64,000 bases of DNA from Lethocerus indicus (GCA_019843655.1 JACDQD010000010.1:1178001-1242000); one strand, 5' to 3'; positions 49,737-63,017 are shown, numbered from the stretch's first letter. Translations and numbers: made by a program. The notes: generated by a model from the sequence alone, not told the origin.

Positions 49737-52700
49737 GTAAGTAACAATCAAACAGTACGCTACAGTTACTACCATTAATGGATCATAAGCGGCAATTCGG
49801 GAGGACTACCAGTTTCTTATCAATTATTGGCTTCTAAATTCATAATAATTAACCCAGAAGCAGGAGATAAGTTACAGGAGGACCGAAAATATATTTTGCC
49901 TGCATCTAATGCTTAAATCCGGCTTTAAGAATTATGCATGACCCTACGAAATTACTATGAAGTAATAGATGAAATAAGCGATGTTGAAGTAACAAGAATA
50001 ACGAGTAATAGAATAGTAAAGTAAAAACTTACTGGATTCTTCCCCAGTTTTCAAGAATACATTTATTTATTCGATTTTTTTTAACCACTTGGCCACTTCC
50101 ATTTATGACGTCTGTGATTAGTTTAATATCTAATGAGGAAAAGTAGGCTCAACGTCGTGGATTGTTTTTGTAGCACTTCTTTTATTTTATCCCCTTAAAA
50201 TATTAAGAAACTCTGAAAATTACAATTTCTCGGACCTTTCATAATATCCATGAAATTGGGAGCAATCGTCGGTCGAATTATTTGTTGACGAGCTTTCAAA
50301 ACTACACAAATCCAATTGTAAAGTGGATAGTTCGATGGAGACATTGCGTGAGACATTCCGAGAAATATCTAAAAACAATTCCCGATATAAAACGGCCAAG
50401 GCGGTCCGCGCCTCGACAGAATTTACATAACCAATGAACAGTGTACACGGACATTGTGTGTGCTCTTAAATTCGCAGTCAGACCAAATATAAAAACAGCG
50501 CGAAACATACCGAAAGTGGTATGCATAAAAGAAATGGACATCGAAGGACTTTATGTAAATGACGGCCCGACGGACTGTACGTGAAAGTGGATTACCGGAA
50601 ACTGTTACGTGACTGAAATATGAAATTCTTTTTTTATTCAAGTTTGGGACTAAATGCTGTTTCAAATTATTTCTAGGGTAAAATTTTGCACGCCTCGTTC
50701 TTTTTCTCTTGCAATAAAAAAGTTTGTGTAATTGGATGCTATTCAGACGGAAATAGGACAATAATTAATAGTTGTTACAGTTGATTTTTAGCATTTAAGA
50801 TGTTTAAACTAGTCGCGATAGACAATCAACGACAATTAGGAACAGTTATTAATGTTTGTAAATTATTTGTAAAATATTTTTGTTTTAATTGTCTGTTAAG
50901 TTAGCCGGTCAAGAGTTTTGTTTTCCTAATGAGATAGGAAGAGTTGTGTATAACGTCGTGAAAAACAAAAATACAGAATTGCCTTCATAAAACCGCCCCA
51001 TAAACCCCCCGCCCTTCTCTGGGTGTTAAAACAACGCCGCTAGATACTAATTAATTAGTAGCCATAATTTGCCCATAAAAGGATCCTCGGCCGTTCATTG
51101 CCCTACAAAGCGTTAGAGGAGATCCTTTTTCGTCATAACGCTAGAAGACTAATGTATATTAAAATTATAAGCTTTTTAAAATAATTTTTAAAAGGATTTT
51201 TCGTATTAATTAAACATTTAAAGAAAAACAAACTATAAAAGCGCGAAAGCCGAATCACTGAAAAAATGTCTTACAGTAAGTACTGCATTTTAAATTTTAA
51301 TATTTCCTGATGTCGTTGCATATTTTGTATGTTTGCTTCCTTTCCCATCCGTTTGATAGCTTTTTTAAGAATCATAAAATCTTTTATTTCCTGGACCCGT
51401 ATTTTTATTGTCTCCCGATTCCTTGAGACCAGGTATTTACCTGACTTATGTTTGCTAGGGTAATCTAGAGTTAGGTTTTTACATTACTGCTGCGACCTAT
51501 AAATAAGTATGAACAGTGCTCTATAATTCATATTAGCTAATCATTAAACTCATTATCTTCCATATTTTTGCTTGAAACAGGATTTCATGCTACAGAGGAA
51601 TATTATTCCATAATAGAAATAGTCAAAATTTCTTTATTTTGTTTCATATATCGTTTGAAACTTTTCGCAACTCGTTGAATATCTTTGGGATAAAGATAAA
51701 AACATTAGTATCTGACGGAATACATTTTTAATAACTCTCTTCAGTAATCGTTCATATATACTTAATGTATTGCCATCACGTTATAGTTTTTCTCCAGTCG
51801 TCCGTTTAGTCGTAGGTTTGGTTATGGCTATGGCTTTTCGCCATCGTCAGTATCATTCTGCCGGTGGAGCATCTGCTTAGCGCTGAATTTTTACTAGCAG
51901 TAAAAAGTCGTGGACCAAGAAACAACTTGGAGGAATACATAATTTAGCAGAAAAAGAACATCACTTCATTTCATAAATTTTCCATACATTATACTAATAC
52001 GATGAATGCGATGTGGAAACAGTCCCCGCCCTTAATCCTAACTGAAGAAAACCTTCTGACCAACATTATGTCATTAATGTGGTAAAGTATATACACACGT
52101 CCCCCCGTATTTCTCCCTCTCCCCTCAGCAGAATCATTCTTTCAGCACTATTACCATACAGTTATAACAAGATCGCGTTCCAGGAGATACAGAGCATTTA
52201 TATTCTACCCCGTATAAATACCTTAAAGTGTTGTATTGCGCTCTATATAAAAACAAAATACGATTATTTTGTGTATATTATTTCCTAGTAATATTTAGTG
52301 CTAGCGTCAACAGTTTATAAACGAATTCCTTATACGACAGTAGTTGTTCGAAAATGTTGGTCTTCAACTAATCTTTCATTTATATCTTATGCCGGATGGA
52401 GGGGAAATTAAAGTGTCATCGGGGAAATTGTATTATTTCACTTCTGTCCCTAGTAACGTCAGTCGCTGGAAGTAAGTATTTCTCCATAGATTGTGACCGC
52501 CCAAGTGTGAGGCCTTACTTTGAAACGTTAAAATCTTTAATCATTACCCCCTTTGTATTGAAAGCTGTCTCCAGGTTGCCTTTTACCTGACTGTAGACGG
52601 GACAAAGCGTTGGTTTTTAACGCTCCGAATACTTTTATCAAAGTTATCGGACGGGAAAAAAGAGGACCGTTTCAAAAATGGTGTGGGCTCCTGGGAATAA

Positions 52701-53505
52701 CGGTCGATTGAATTTCAGTCCCCCTTACATCGCCGCTCACCGGTGAATTTTTCAACTTTTCAATTTGTGAACTGACGCTTATCATTAACTTATGTTAACT
52801 TTATCAAGGAAACATGTAATGAGGACCATAGTCACGATATTCTATAAAGTACCGGAATGATGTTATAGAATTTAGGCAATCACAACATACTTAAACTTTT
52901 TTCAGTTTCTTTATCTACTGATTATAGAGAAGATAAATTAAGATTTTTACATTTTTAGGGGGAAATTATCCAAAAACTTGTTTTTGCTTGAAGCGCGGTG
53001 AACTGCGTGTGCACTACTTGAATAATTTTATTCCATTGTAAGAAAATGTGACATAAGATAGGGCCATTGTTTGGTCGACTCGGAATTATAACCTCACTCA
53101 ATTTCCAATTAAAGAATATTTATGTCTTTAAATTTGCACAGAATATACGGTATAAAACAGTAAGATGAAACACATCCGCCGTGTTTACCAGCGCGAATAA
53201 TTGGATATATAAATTACTTGTACGCTCTGCACACGTACAATAGGGAAAATTACGATTTCACCCCGATCTTTCCTCCGGAAATTTTTTTTATTGTTTCTAA
53301 AATGAATTTAACGCTACAGGACTTTGACAATTAAGACTCTACCGCGAATAATTACGGCGAGGTGAATTTTAAATTACATGTAGAATTCCGTCCTACAGCG
53401 GCTTAAATGCTATTGACCTAGAGATCTCAGTCTATACACGTGAAAAAGTGCCACCACTTCCTTATGCGGCTCTTTATTGGGAGAAGCAAGAGACATAAAA
53501 ACATT

Positions 53506-53560
53506 CCGCAATTGTATCTCCAACCATAAATAACTGTTGATTGTACTATAAATAAAAAAG
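53506..53560 (+). mobile_element. Jockey-like LINE 3' end, heavily truncated
   Basis: CCGCAATTGTA...GTTGATTGTAC...AATAAA matches the 3' end of the LINE at 63366-63411 in order and spacing. Only the last 55 bases before the A-rich tail were inserted or remain. Confidence 0.65.
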
Positions 53561-55535
53561 GAAACATTTATATAAATAAATCATTCAATTTACTATTCTA
53601 GAGTTGACATTATTGTAGGGATGATTTTAAAATAGTACTTCCTAAATTATTAATGTCAGTTTGTCCAATGAACGGAAGCCGTTTTCTCTGCCCGTTTATG
53701 GTCCGGAATGGAGGATATTTTCACCCTCTTTCCTTTCTGATTTATTTCGATCAAAGGGTTTTCGTCGCTGTAATTGTTCAGAGCGCTCATACTTCCAGCA
53801 TTTTTTTCCAAATATTCACATATCTGTCGAGATAGTAAATAAATAAATAATTTTGCAACCGCGAGAAACTAATCGCCGAAAAGTATTGGTATTGTTCGAT
53901 ACGCGTTCCCCTTTTATTTTTTTTCATTTCGCTCCGCCTATGGAAGACATGATTCATTTCCAGGGGCAAGGCATGGGTCGCCATTATCGTGTCAAATCAA
54001 TATAATGCGGCGCAATATAATATTAATAATAATATCTAATAGTATAGAGGCCGTGCGTCCTTCAATCCAGCCTACCGTCGCATGTCCATATGAGATAGAT
54101 GATCTATGGGAGATCTTCTCCTGATAGATTTATTTAATAAGGGACTTTCAGTCCAATAGATCGGAACGCTCTGAAGCTTGGAACGTAAACTAAATTTGGA
54201 AGAAAAGTGAAAATAATGCGACTAGTGGATCAATTTGCATCTCTACATTAAGATTATACTGGCGATATTTTTATAATCAAACCAGTTGTTATTTACGTAC
54301 AACCGACTATTTTATTTAAAATTGCTAATAATAATATCTATATCAGTTACCGAGTATACTCTTACAAAGACACCGTAAGGTTAAAAGGGTCGGAACTGAG
54401 AAATGGAAAACTACAAAAAACCTTTTTCATATTAATTTTAAGCCCTCCTCAAAGGAAGAGAGGCGGGGCTTACCATTGCAGAGGGGTTGACCCTCTGAGT
54501 GTAAAGGTATAGTTTCCATTTTGAAATGTTCCCGCTGATCCCTTTGTTGTTTCTTGTAGCTTCTTATAGTCTCGTAGCCCAGGGAGAGTCTCGATACGCG
54601 ATTGTTGAGTTCAGTTTCATGTTATTTTCTCCTAGAAAAATAATAGGAAGAAATAAAATCCTTTATTCTATCCGTGGTTATGCAGCACGTATGACCATTT
54701 ATAAATCCAACTGGAGATTATATATTCGCGGATTCTTTTTCCTTTTCATTACACTTTCTATCAAAATTGTGTTTACACATAGGTTGCCAGTTAAAAAATG
54801 TAATGATGGTATCGTAATTGAAATATTCAATCTGAAGATAATTCGATTTCTCACTGAAGTCGAAACATTCAGATTTCAGAATTTCCCTGCAGTTTCGCGT
54901 CATCCAAATAGCACTTTCATTATACATGCACATCTCGCCTCTAGTAATCAGCCCCACCTCTCTAGGCTTTATGACTAAACATTAAATGGTAAGCAGTTTT
55001 ACTAGAATTAACAATCCAACTGAAATATAACGAGTACTCATAATTATTAGTATCACATTCAAGGTCTTAACTGTGCAACGTTGAATTATCAAGGTTACGA
55101 AAAACGGTGTAATATCCGTGTATATTTTTCAAGATACACAGTCATGTAGTACTGTATGTCATAAGAACCCTAAACCTATCTGCTGTTTTTCCAATTTTCA
55201 CTCCAAGTTAATTAAATATACATATTTGTGTTAGGGAATTATAGGAGTTAATGCTATCGGAAGTTTCGGAACTCTTACTGGTTCCATCATCAGGATGGCA
55301 GGTTGGACTGGTTCCATTATCATTTAATCTGCTTGATGATTTAAATGGATGTTTTAAGTACTTTCATTCTCTTTTTTCAAATCTGTTGTTTTTATTAAAT
55401 ACAAATACACGATTGAGGCTCCCAATATGTTCCCTCTATAATTTGTATTATAGTTATGGTGTGGAGTGGCGCGTTCTATTGGTTGGCGCTGTGGGTTGGT
55501 GCGCCTGTGCCCACCACTTCACTGACACTCGAGCC

Positions 55536-55543
55536 TATAAAAG
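55536..55543 (+). promoter_or_regulatory. Candidate internal TATA box
   Basis: TATAAAAG, preceded by a GC-richer stretch (55460-55535) and followed about 140 bases later by an ATG with a strong splice donor. Confidence 0.35.
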
Positions 55544-55682
55544 TTGGATACCGAAAATCCCTTACCCGTGTTGATATTCTCCCGTTCGTCATTTTGCCTG
55601 TAGAAAACGCCCTTTCATATATATATATATTTCCAAAGTAATTGTGAAATAAGATTTCGATTTTGCAACCTCGAGGATAACG

Positions 55683-55709
55683 ATGTACAGGAGGCACATT
55701 TCAAACTTG
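55683..55709 (+). CDS. Possible alternative first coding exon of gene 2
   Basis: ATG at 55683 opens nine codons (MYRRHISNL) running straight into the donor TTG|gtgagt at 55710, phase 0. A TATA box lies about 147 bases upstream. Phase 0 is what is needed to join the exon at 63792. Very short coding first exons exist, but this rests on three weak signals only. Confidence 0.25.
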
Positions 55710-57170
55710 GTGAGTCACTCCATTGGCATAAAGCATTATTGTTTATACAACTCAAAAACTTTACAAACATTTGTGTTTAAATAAGATGACGGATATATCG
55801 AAAGGGAAAAGGAATACAGTTTGTGTGATTTCTTGATTCGAAAACGCTTTTTTCTATTCGATATCTATCAATCTCATGATATGTAACTTAAATCCAAATT
55901 CGGACTTGGTTATATTACACCTTTAGTTTTCTACAGACTCATAACGCATTCTCTCGTTATTTTTGGTAAAATCAATTTCTGTGAAATAAATAATAATATA
56001 TTCAGTTGCCAATATATGTCTGCGCTTGATCTCTCTCAACTTACTCTCATTCCCCGCATTCTACTTGTTGTCTTAAAGATTAAAGCACCACTTATGGACA
56101 TATAATGAATTTTAATTTAACTTTAGCGTTGAATTATTAACTATTAATACACCGGTAACGTAGTACGGTCATGCCCAGGCTAGTGCATTATATGATGTAG
56201 GTCAAGTTCCATGTTTCAGTGTTGCTAGTTTTACGATTATTATAAGCATCCTCGACACTTAATGAACTACATTAAGTAGTCATTCGTGATATTTTACGCT
56301 CGGGAAAATATTCTCATTGGACCGTGCCATAATTTCGAATATTACAAACACCACGCTACTGCAGGCAGTGGGGATGAAGTATATGGGTTCATTTCCCATG
56401 ACCATTTACGACTATACCGTGTAATTGGATGGCCGTGATCGCCCAATCATAATCTCTTTTTCCTCTTGCCGTTATATAAATAGGCGGAATGAAAATCGCT
56501 TTTTCTCGATTCGAATTTCTCCTCGTATATACTACAGCTTGCGAATGAACGCTACTGTCTGCATTTACCGGTCTCCACACTTCCAGCTATTTCAGGGCTT
56601 GATATTGAAATGGAACCTACAACTTGAACTTTATCTGAAATATGTCTTCATAGCTATGAAGGAGTTTGATTAAATTTTCAATGGAAAATTAGTTATTTTT
56701 ACCAAATTAATGTTACCAATTCGTGTATTAAGGGATTAATTTTCCAATGGGCGTAAATACGCCTCGAGGCCTGTTACTGTTCACCCTCGGTTTTAGGCAA
56801 ATGAGCTAATCCATCGGAATTAACTTGTTCTGTGAAATTTCGTAAAGACAACTCGGTTGAGAGCTGTCTACAGACAGGAGATTAATAGCTAAGTGTTCCC
56901 CTTTAAACTCCATCCCTTAACTTCCGGATGAAGACAAACTTTCGCGTCGAGTTCGACAGCCGTTAGGCATCCTGCCAGCCGGCTGAGTAACCGCCGGAGA
57001 CGATTTTATATCACCGCAGAAAAGACCTTTTGTGCTATCCGAAGAAATAAGAAGAAGATTTACTGCCAAAAGAGAAAAGGCAATATCACTCTCGGACTTG
57101 AAACAATTACAGATATATATGAAACATTTGCCGCCTGTATGCTTGATGCCCACATAACAGCTTCAGTGAA

Positions 57171-57208
57171 TGCTACTGAAGATGGCAGGAAGCCGAAAAC
57201 GGTCTATC
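57171..57208 (+). mobile_element. Penelope-like hammerhead-like core, decayed copy
   Basis: TGCTA, CTGAAGA, T, GGC-AGGAA-GCC, then GAAAACGGTC. The first half matches the intact copies; there is an extra A in the stem III region and stem I is no longer paired. Confidence 0.55.
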
Positions 57209-58560
57209 CGAAGCCGGAAGGAAGACTCCGGCCTCTACGGAGAAGGAAACAGACCACAGAATCGACCCCAACCTACACAGAACTAGGAATGAGGTTTCCT
57301 AAGTTTCGAAACTCTGACTTACTCTGTCCGTCTCGCTTCGAGGTCAGCCCCTATTGGAGGCGGGCCAACGTAATGGGGGCGTGCTTCGAGAGTCCTGAAA
57401 TAATTGTTTCGGTAAAACGGCCAACATGGAATCGCGTCCCCCTGGACGCCCGCGCTTGCCAAACGTTTCCTGTGTAAATATTGCCCACGTCGCCGGTCGG
57501 TACAATATTTCTCGTGCATTTTGTGGAAGAACAATAAAAGAAATCGGTGATTTGTAGTGTTCATGAGAAATTAAAAAAGAACCTAAGACGGTGCATGACA
57601 TTGCGGCATCGCCCAATTAAATTTCTAGTCCAATTCAAAGGTTAGTTGTCCTTGTTAGTTGTATACTTGTCCCTAAAATACTTTATTGCGCGAAAAATTC
57701 TTTCAAAAAAATGTTCTTATCCTATTTTACTTTCCAAATGATTATATTATTTAATTATAATAGTTAATTAACCCAGCTCGTTATTTTGAAGTATTATTCT
57801 TATGTTTGACTACAAATAACAAATAATACGAAATACCAGAAAATAATACGGCCGGCCATGACTCAAGTGCACTTTTTATTATGGAATGATTCGGCACACA
57901 CACTTTGATGATGCGCCTGTTCAATTTGGCCGAATAACAAATTGCAATAATCCCATTTATTGCAATCCTTCGGGTTAGTCCAGGGGGGAGGGGAGGGGTT
58001 GGGGTTGGAAATCGAAGATCGTCCGGGTGCAAGCCCATGGGAAAATGAGATTTGTGATTTATGTGACAGGCGACACGAGTGTCCTGCCACTCTTGTGTCC
58101 GAAAAATTCATCACACAAAATGTTTTGTAGTAATATTCCAATTTTAGTTGGCAAAGTATGAAGCATGTGTACTGGGAATTGGGCCTTATGTCTAAATCCA
58201 AAATATAAAACAAGAACAAACTTATTCCAGCGGTGGGTACTGGCCGGTGGCCCATTGTTGATTAATAATTTTGTCATCATAAACATGCGGTATATGATAT
58301 TACCTGGTCAATTGTTTTGTATTTACCGCTAACTGAATACTAGTGCTTCGATACAATATTTTAGAGAATGTAAAATATATTGTTATATAAAAAGTTTAAG
58401 CAGTTTTTCAACTCTGAATTGAAGCGAATGAGTCAATGTGACTGACTGAGTCTTAAAAATAATATTGTTCTGTAATAGATTTATAACAATATATACACGG
58501 TTAGGATCCACAAAGCTTAGCGAAGATGTTCGGGAATGATCTGATTTACATTATTTTATA

Positions 58561-58595
58561 TGTGTGTGTGTGTGTGTGTGTGTGTTTGTGTGTGT
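58561..58595. repeat. (GT)n microsatellite
   Basis: About 17 TG units with one TTT interruption. Confidence 0.95.
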
Positions 58596-60477
58596 AACAT
58601 AGAGTGTTTATGATGAGTAGTCCTTTATTCACATTTTATATACCTATTCTGGATATGTAGATATGCAATAGATTTGCATATGTATTTATTTTCTTTCAAT
58701 GGAGCGCATCGGACAGGAGGGTGAAAGCTATCGATTTTGACTGTTTGCCAACACAGTGCGGATAAGACTTAACCAACAGTCGGGCTCGCATCTGGGTTAG
58801 AGAAACAATGAGCTTATTCGCCGAAGACAAAAAAACACGTGTTTACGTCCCGTTCGGTAAACATGAAAATTACGCTTTGAGCTTTAGACCCGCTTCAGTG
58901 GAGGTTGTCCCGTTAATTCAGTCCAGCCTTTTTTAATCCACGCATTATTTTTCAAATCTGAGAATTTACGTAATCCCTGCCTAGGTGCTTAATAATTCAC
59001 CTTTGGACTGTTTCCAATTTTTAAACCGCCAATATATAGTATTTTTTTAAATGGTCAACCATTTGAACATAGCTTACCGACCCATTCAATAAATTCGGAA
59101 CCTGGACGCCTCGGTAAACCGCGGCCAAATCCGGGGAGCATTAAATATCACGGACTTTATTTATGTTTACGCATTTCACACGGCTCGGTCACTACTTATT
59201 GGTGTTTTATCTAAGTTATTTCAAGGAAACGAAAAAGATTTGGACAGAGAAGAACTTTCTTTGGCCTCAAATGTAAGCTCCATTAGTCATTATTCTTGGC
59301 ATAAGACTCCCGCGTGTCAGAGTTCCAAGATTGATTTTTCTGTTAAATATTCTTCTAATCACTTTCTGTTATGAATCTCGGTGTCATATATTCGTTGGAA
59401 TTCAGTTCCATAGTATGTTTCTGAAAAACTACCGAATTAGAACATTTGATACATTTAAAACACAGTATATTTTTATTATTATTAATGGATGTATCTATAG
59501 AAACTTGTCTACGTTATTGTAAATGTTATGGCACTTCCATCTCCGATTATCTATATAATGACCGCGTAATGTTTACCCATGAAAAGTGAATAACTGGACT
59601 TAATTTCCTGAATATATCGTTGCCTCAGTCCTTCAGTGGCGGAGCGATATAATTGTCGACTGAACTTGCAAATTGTCGGGAAAGCGAGTTAAACTTGTGC
59701 AAAATTCCCCCAATGATGTCCGGGTCCACCCAATCGCATTATTCGAATTAAGGCCACCCGAATTAAATATCTCCGGGCACTGTTCGGACTTGGAATGCAA
59801 TTGCATTGAATAGTTTCGAATAAACTACTTCTGTTTCATTCGTCTTACTGCTCGCTTCAAGTACCAATACCAATAAAGAGTACCAAAGGCCCGGAGAGGG
59901 GGGAATATATAAAAAAACAAAAATAAATTCGGATTTTCCGAAATTATTCACGGTATTTTATTTCTTTCAATATCGTGGTCTAATATTGGAGAACCTATCA
60001 GGAACCAAAGGTTGGTTTAATTTTTTTTTTGTGTCGTTAGTCGACAATTTCGTCTATCCGAATCCCTCGATATTCTGAAATGGCAACATTTGAAATGGGT
60101 AAATTGCATGTTCATAAAAACGCATGTATAAAAAACGGTAAAAAGAAAGGTTTATTACGGTCGAAAATTAATTTTTGAAATAACACTTTGGTTATTATTA
60201 ATTGCTGTAGATATTGATTGAGACCGGCATAACACTTTCCGTACCTGTCAGAGAAGAAAAATGTCGGCCTTGCATGGCGCTTTATTTCACATACTACTGA
60301 GTTAGAGGTTTCCTATTATAATTTTTTAACTGCAGGTTCTCGGCGTAAAAGCTGTATTTCTCATTCTCGCAATTCTTGTTGGGTCTCGAAAATATTTGTT
60401 GAACAAGTTGATACCAAATGCTGTACTTAGTATTATATATGCCTCAGCTTCGAGTCCTAAATTTTTCAAGCAAGCGA

Positions 60478-60560
60478 GTCACTTGACAAGCAATTTGTTT
60501 CAATTTTTCAAGCACTCGCTTCAATCCAGTCACTTGACAAGCAATTTGTTTCCATTTTTC
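60478..60560. repeat. 51-bp tandem duplication
   Basis: GTCACTTGACAAGCAATTTG...ATTTTTC occurs at 60478-60509 and again at 60529-60560 with one mismatch. Confidence 0.85.
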
Positions 60561-61745
60561 GAGGAATTCTGGAACGTATTTTGTCTTTTCTAAAGGGTGT
60601 TTTAGTTCATTAACTTTAGCCGGAAACAACCAGTTTAAACACGCTTATACTTCAAACAGGATTCGTCGTTAAATCAGTGACCCAATAGTTATAAACTTGG
60701 AAAATCTGATTATTTAAATTTAAGAATAAACGAAAACAGCCCGTAAGCGCACAAAAAGTTTCTTCCAGATTAAATTAAGAATCCTTTAACAGATATCTGG
60801 ATCTAATATAGGAGCCGTGTTTCAGTAGAGGCGAGATTATAACTAATGCAGGGAAAACAGATAATGCGTTTTAAAATGCACATTGAAACAAGGTTTGCGG
60901 ACACCCGCGAAGTTCTACTCGGCTTTGATATAATCTCGAGTAATTGCATTGGAAATTACTACACATTTTCCCTTATACACTGTCGGTATACACTAGAACA
61001 AATAGTCCTTAGAATTCTCCTAGAATGCATTAAATTTCTAACAATATAATTATAATTTGTATTTTCCATTGTAAATCCATTTATGTTTTTCTACCATTTT
61101 AGAAAAGAGTTTTAGAAATAGTGTTTCGGTCTTTTGGACGTGTAGTTCGATGGCACTTTTCAGAACATAATTCGGTCCATTATCTGATCCAGTTATCAGT
61201 TAGTAATTTAAAATCCACTTTATAAATATGGACGTGCATTTTTTATATGCGTAATGCATAAAATGTTTTTAGATACAATGTTTTCCTAACTTTTATTATT
61301 GGTATCTATTGCGCAATCGTTGGGACTTGACCGGGGGATATTTGTCCCATCCATTGCATTTCATCCGGCTAATTTATAATGCAGTATGACCGCTATCGGG
61401 GGTGGGGAAAATTATGGTAGAAAGTATATTGCGGGGTGCATAACCCCCACATGGGCGGGGGGGCTCCCTTGGTCACGTTGTGCCCCAACATTACAGAAAC
61501 ACGGATGCGATACGTAGTCCTAAAATAATGCGATGAAAATAGACTGAACGACTCAAATGAAAATTCTGTAAATTTATTTAGAATATCTGTGTAAATAATA
61601 AAAAAAATTACACTATGAAAAAACGGTAGTAACTACAGAATTTACTCGTACTTGTAATTAGTACACTGTTACACTTCAGAGAACAGTATGTAGACTTTTT
61701 TCCTATAGGGTTATTTTTATAGGGTATTCCTCCACCCCAAAAATA

Positions 61746-61865
61746 TCCCTTAATGGATGTTTAAGGGAATTTTCTCATTAAAAGCATTAATCTTAGAGGA
61801 AGAGCTAGGGAGTACCCTTTTTATTCCCTAGCACATAATGCGACTCCTAAAACTAAGATTTAATG
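61746..61865. repeat. Cluster of inverted repeats
   Basis: A hairpin TCCCTTAA/TTAAGGGA (61746-61768) is followed by a nested pair: outer arms CATTAATCTTAG/CTAAGATTTAATG (61785-61865) and inner arms GCTAGGGA/TCCCTAGC (61804-61832). Confidence 0.7.
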
Positions 61866-62409
61866 AAACCTAAATGTACCTAGATAAATATTTCTCAAAT
61901 TCGGTGGGTTCCAGAAATATTCGAAGGCCATTCCGATACGTTTTATTAATTCAGGATAAAATAGGTCATTCGACTCTTCTGGGAAAAAGTAGACAGATGA
62001 CAGGCTAAAACTTGGAACAAGTATTGAAACAAACTTAGTCATATTATTTGCTATTTACTATAGCTTGGCGGTCCTCAGGGTTTGAAACTTTGTGTACAAG
62101 AACAGCATCTCCCATTCAAAAATGATTTAATGAATTCCCCCCCGCGAAAAGGAATAGCCGAGTCATGAATATCTTTCCCTTTAAAATTATGACAGGGTTA
62201 TATGGCGGGGTTTTCAAGTAACGATTGGACTTTAAACGAAAAAGAAAAAACTTTATTTTATCACCCGCGTTATTTTCCCTCCCGATTTACTGACAGTAGG
62301 TTGACAGGTCGCTTTATGGACAGCTTGACATATAAGTATTTGCAGAGAGGTGATAACCCAACCGGACCCGAACAGACTGAGTGGAATTTCAAACTAGTTT
62401 AATATACCT

Positions 62410-62980
62410 GTTTTGTGGTCTGCGAGGGGTTGGAATACCGTGGGTTCGTGGTGTTTCTGTTTCCTCTCGCTGGTTTGGTCTTTTGCTAAACCAGTTTCGG
62501 CCGCTCGCCATCTTCAGTAGCGGTGTTAGTCACTGTTGGCACTTTGGATTTTCTTCGGGCATCCTCCCTGCGCTGTCACTTTCACTTATACTGTAGTGTT
62601 TGTCAGTTGTATATATACGCATTTTGTTATTGTTATTGGGGAATTATGTTTGTCTTATTTGGGTTGGATTTTGTTAATCTGCTTAAGTGTGCGTCAGATT
62701 GTCGGATATGAGGGGGGGGGGAGATGGTTGGGCGGGTGAAATCCTTTAATAGGATTATCGGGGCAAATATGGCGTTGCTCTGCGAATTAATCTTTTCGTT
62801 TATGATTTTGTTTTTCTTGTGTTTGAATATTTCTACGTTTTCTATTATGTCCATTTCTCTCCCTTTCTTGCCTGGGTGTAATAACCTTAGTGATTTGTTG
62901 ATATTCATTTTTTCGTGTCGGGAGTTTATAATGTGGTTGGTGAAGTTCAAACTCTTTATGATCATATTATTTCGCTGCAA
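62410..62980 (-). mobile_element. Penelope-like element, 3' part: GIY-YIG-type C-terminus plus hammerhead-like motif
   Basis: On the minus strand, 62980-62633 reads open for 115 codons. It contains FTNHIINSRHEKMNINKSLR, then LLHPGKKGREMDIIENVEIF, KHKKNKIINEKINSQSNAIF. This is the layout of the conserved end of GIY-YIG ORFs in Penelope-like elements: F-x-x-H, N-M-x-I-L-H, K-G-x-x-M/L-x-x-x-E-x-x-E-I, I-N-E-Q-I, N-x-x-F. The 3' flank (to 62410) includes the motif GCTA-CTGAAGA...TAGC at 62485-62521, shared with the pair at 44 kb. The catalytic GIY and RT portions are absent, so the copy is 5'-truncated and presumably dead. Confidence 0.6.
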
Positions 62981-63017
62981 AAAATGTACACAACAATTAT
63001 TGGTACATAATTATTGA

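Noticed and set aside
54526..54978. 150-codon plus-strand frame starting with a signal-peptide-like MFPLIPLLFLVASYSLVAQG
   Set aside because: Only the first 20 residues look like a secreted protein; the rest has no family resemblance, and no splice donor follows the hydrophobic start in a convincing place.
57139..57477. 112-codon plus-strand frame
   Set aside because: It runs across the decayed Penelope-like repeat copy (57171-57208), so the frame is a chance reading of repeat DNA.
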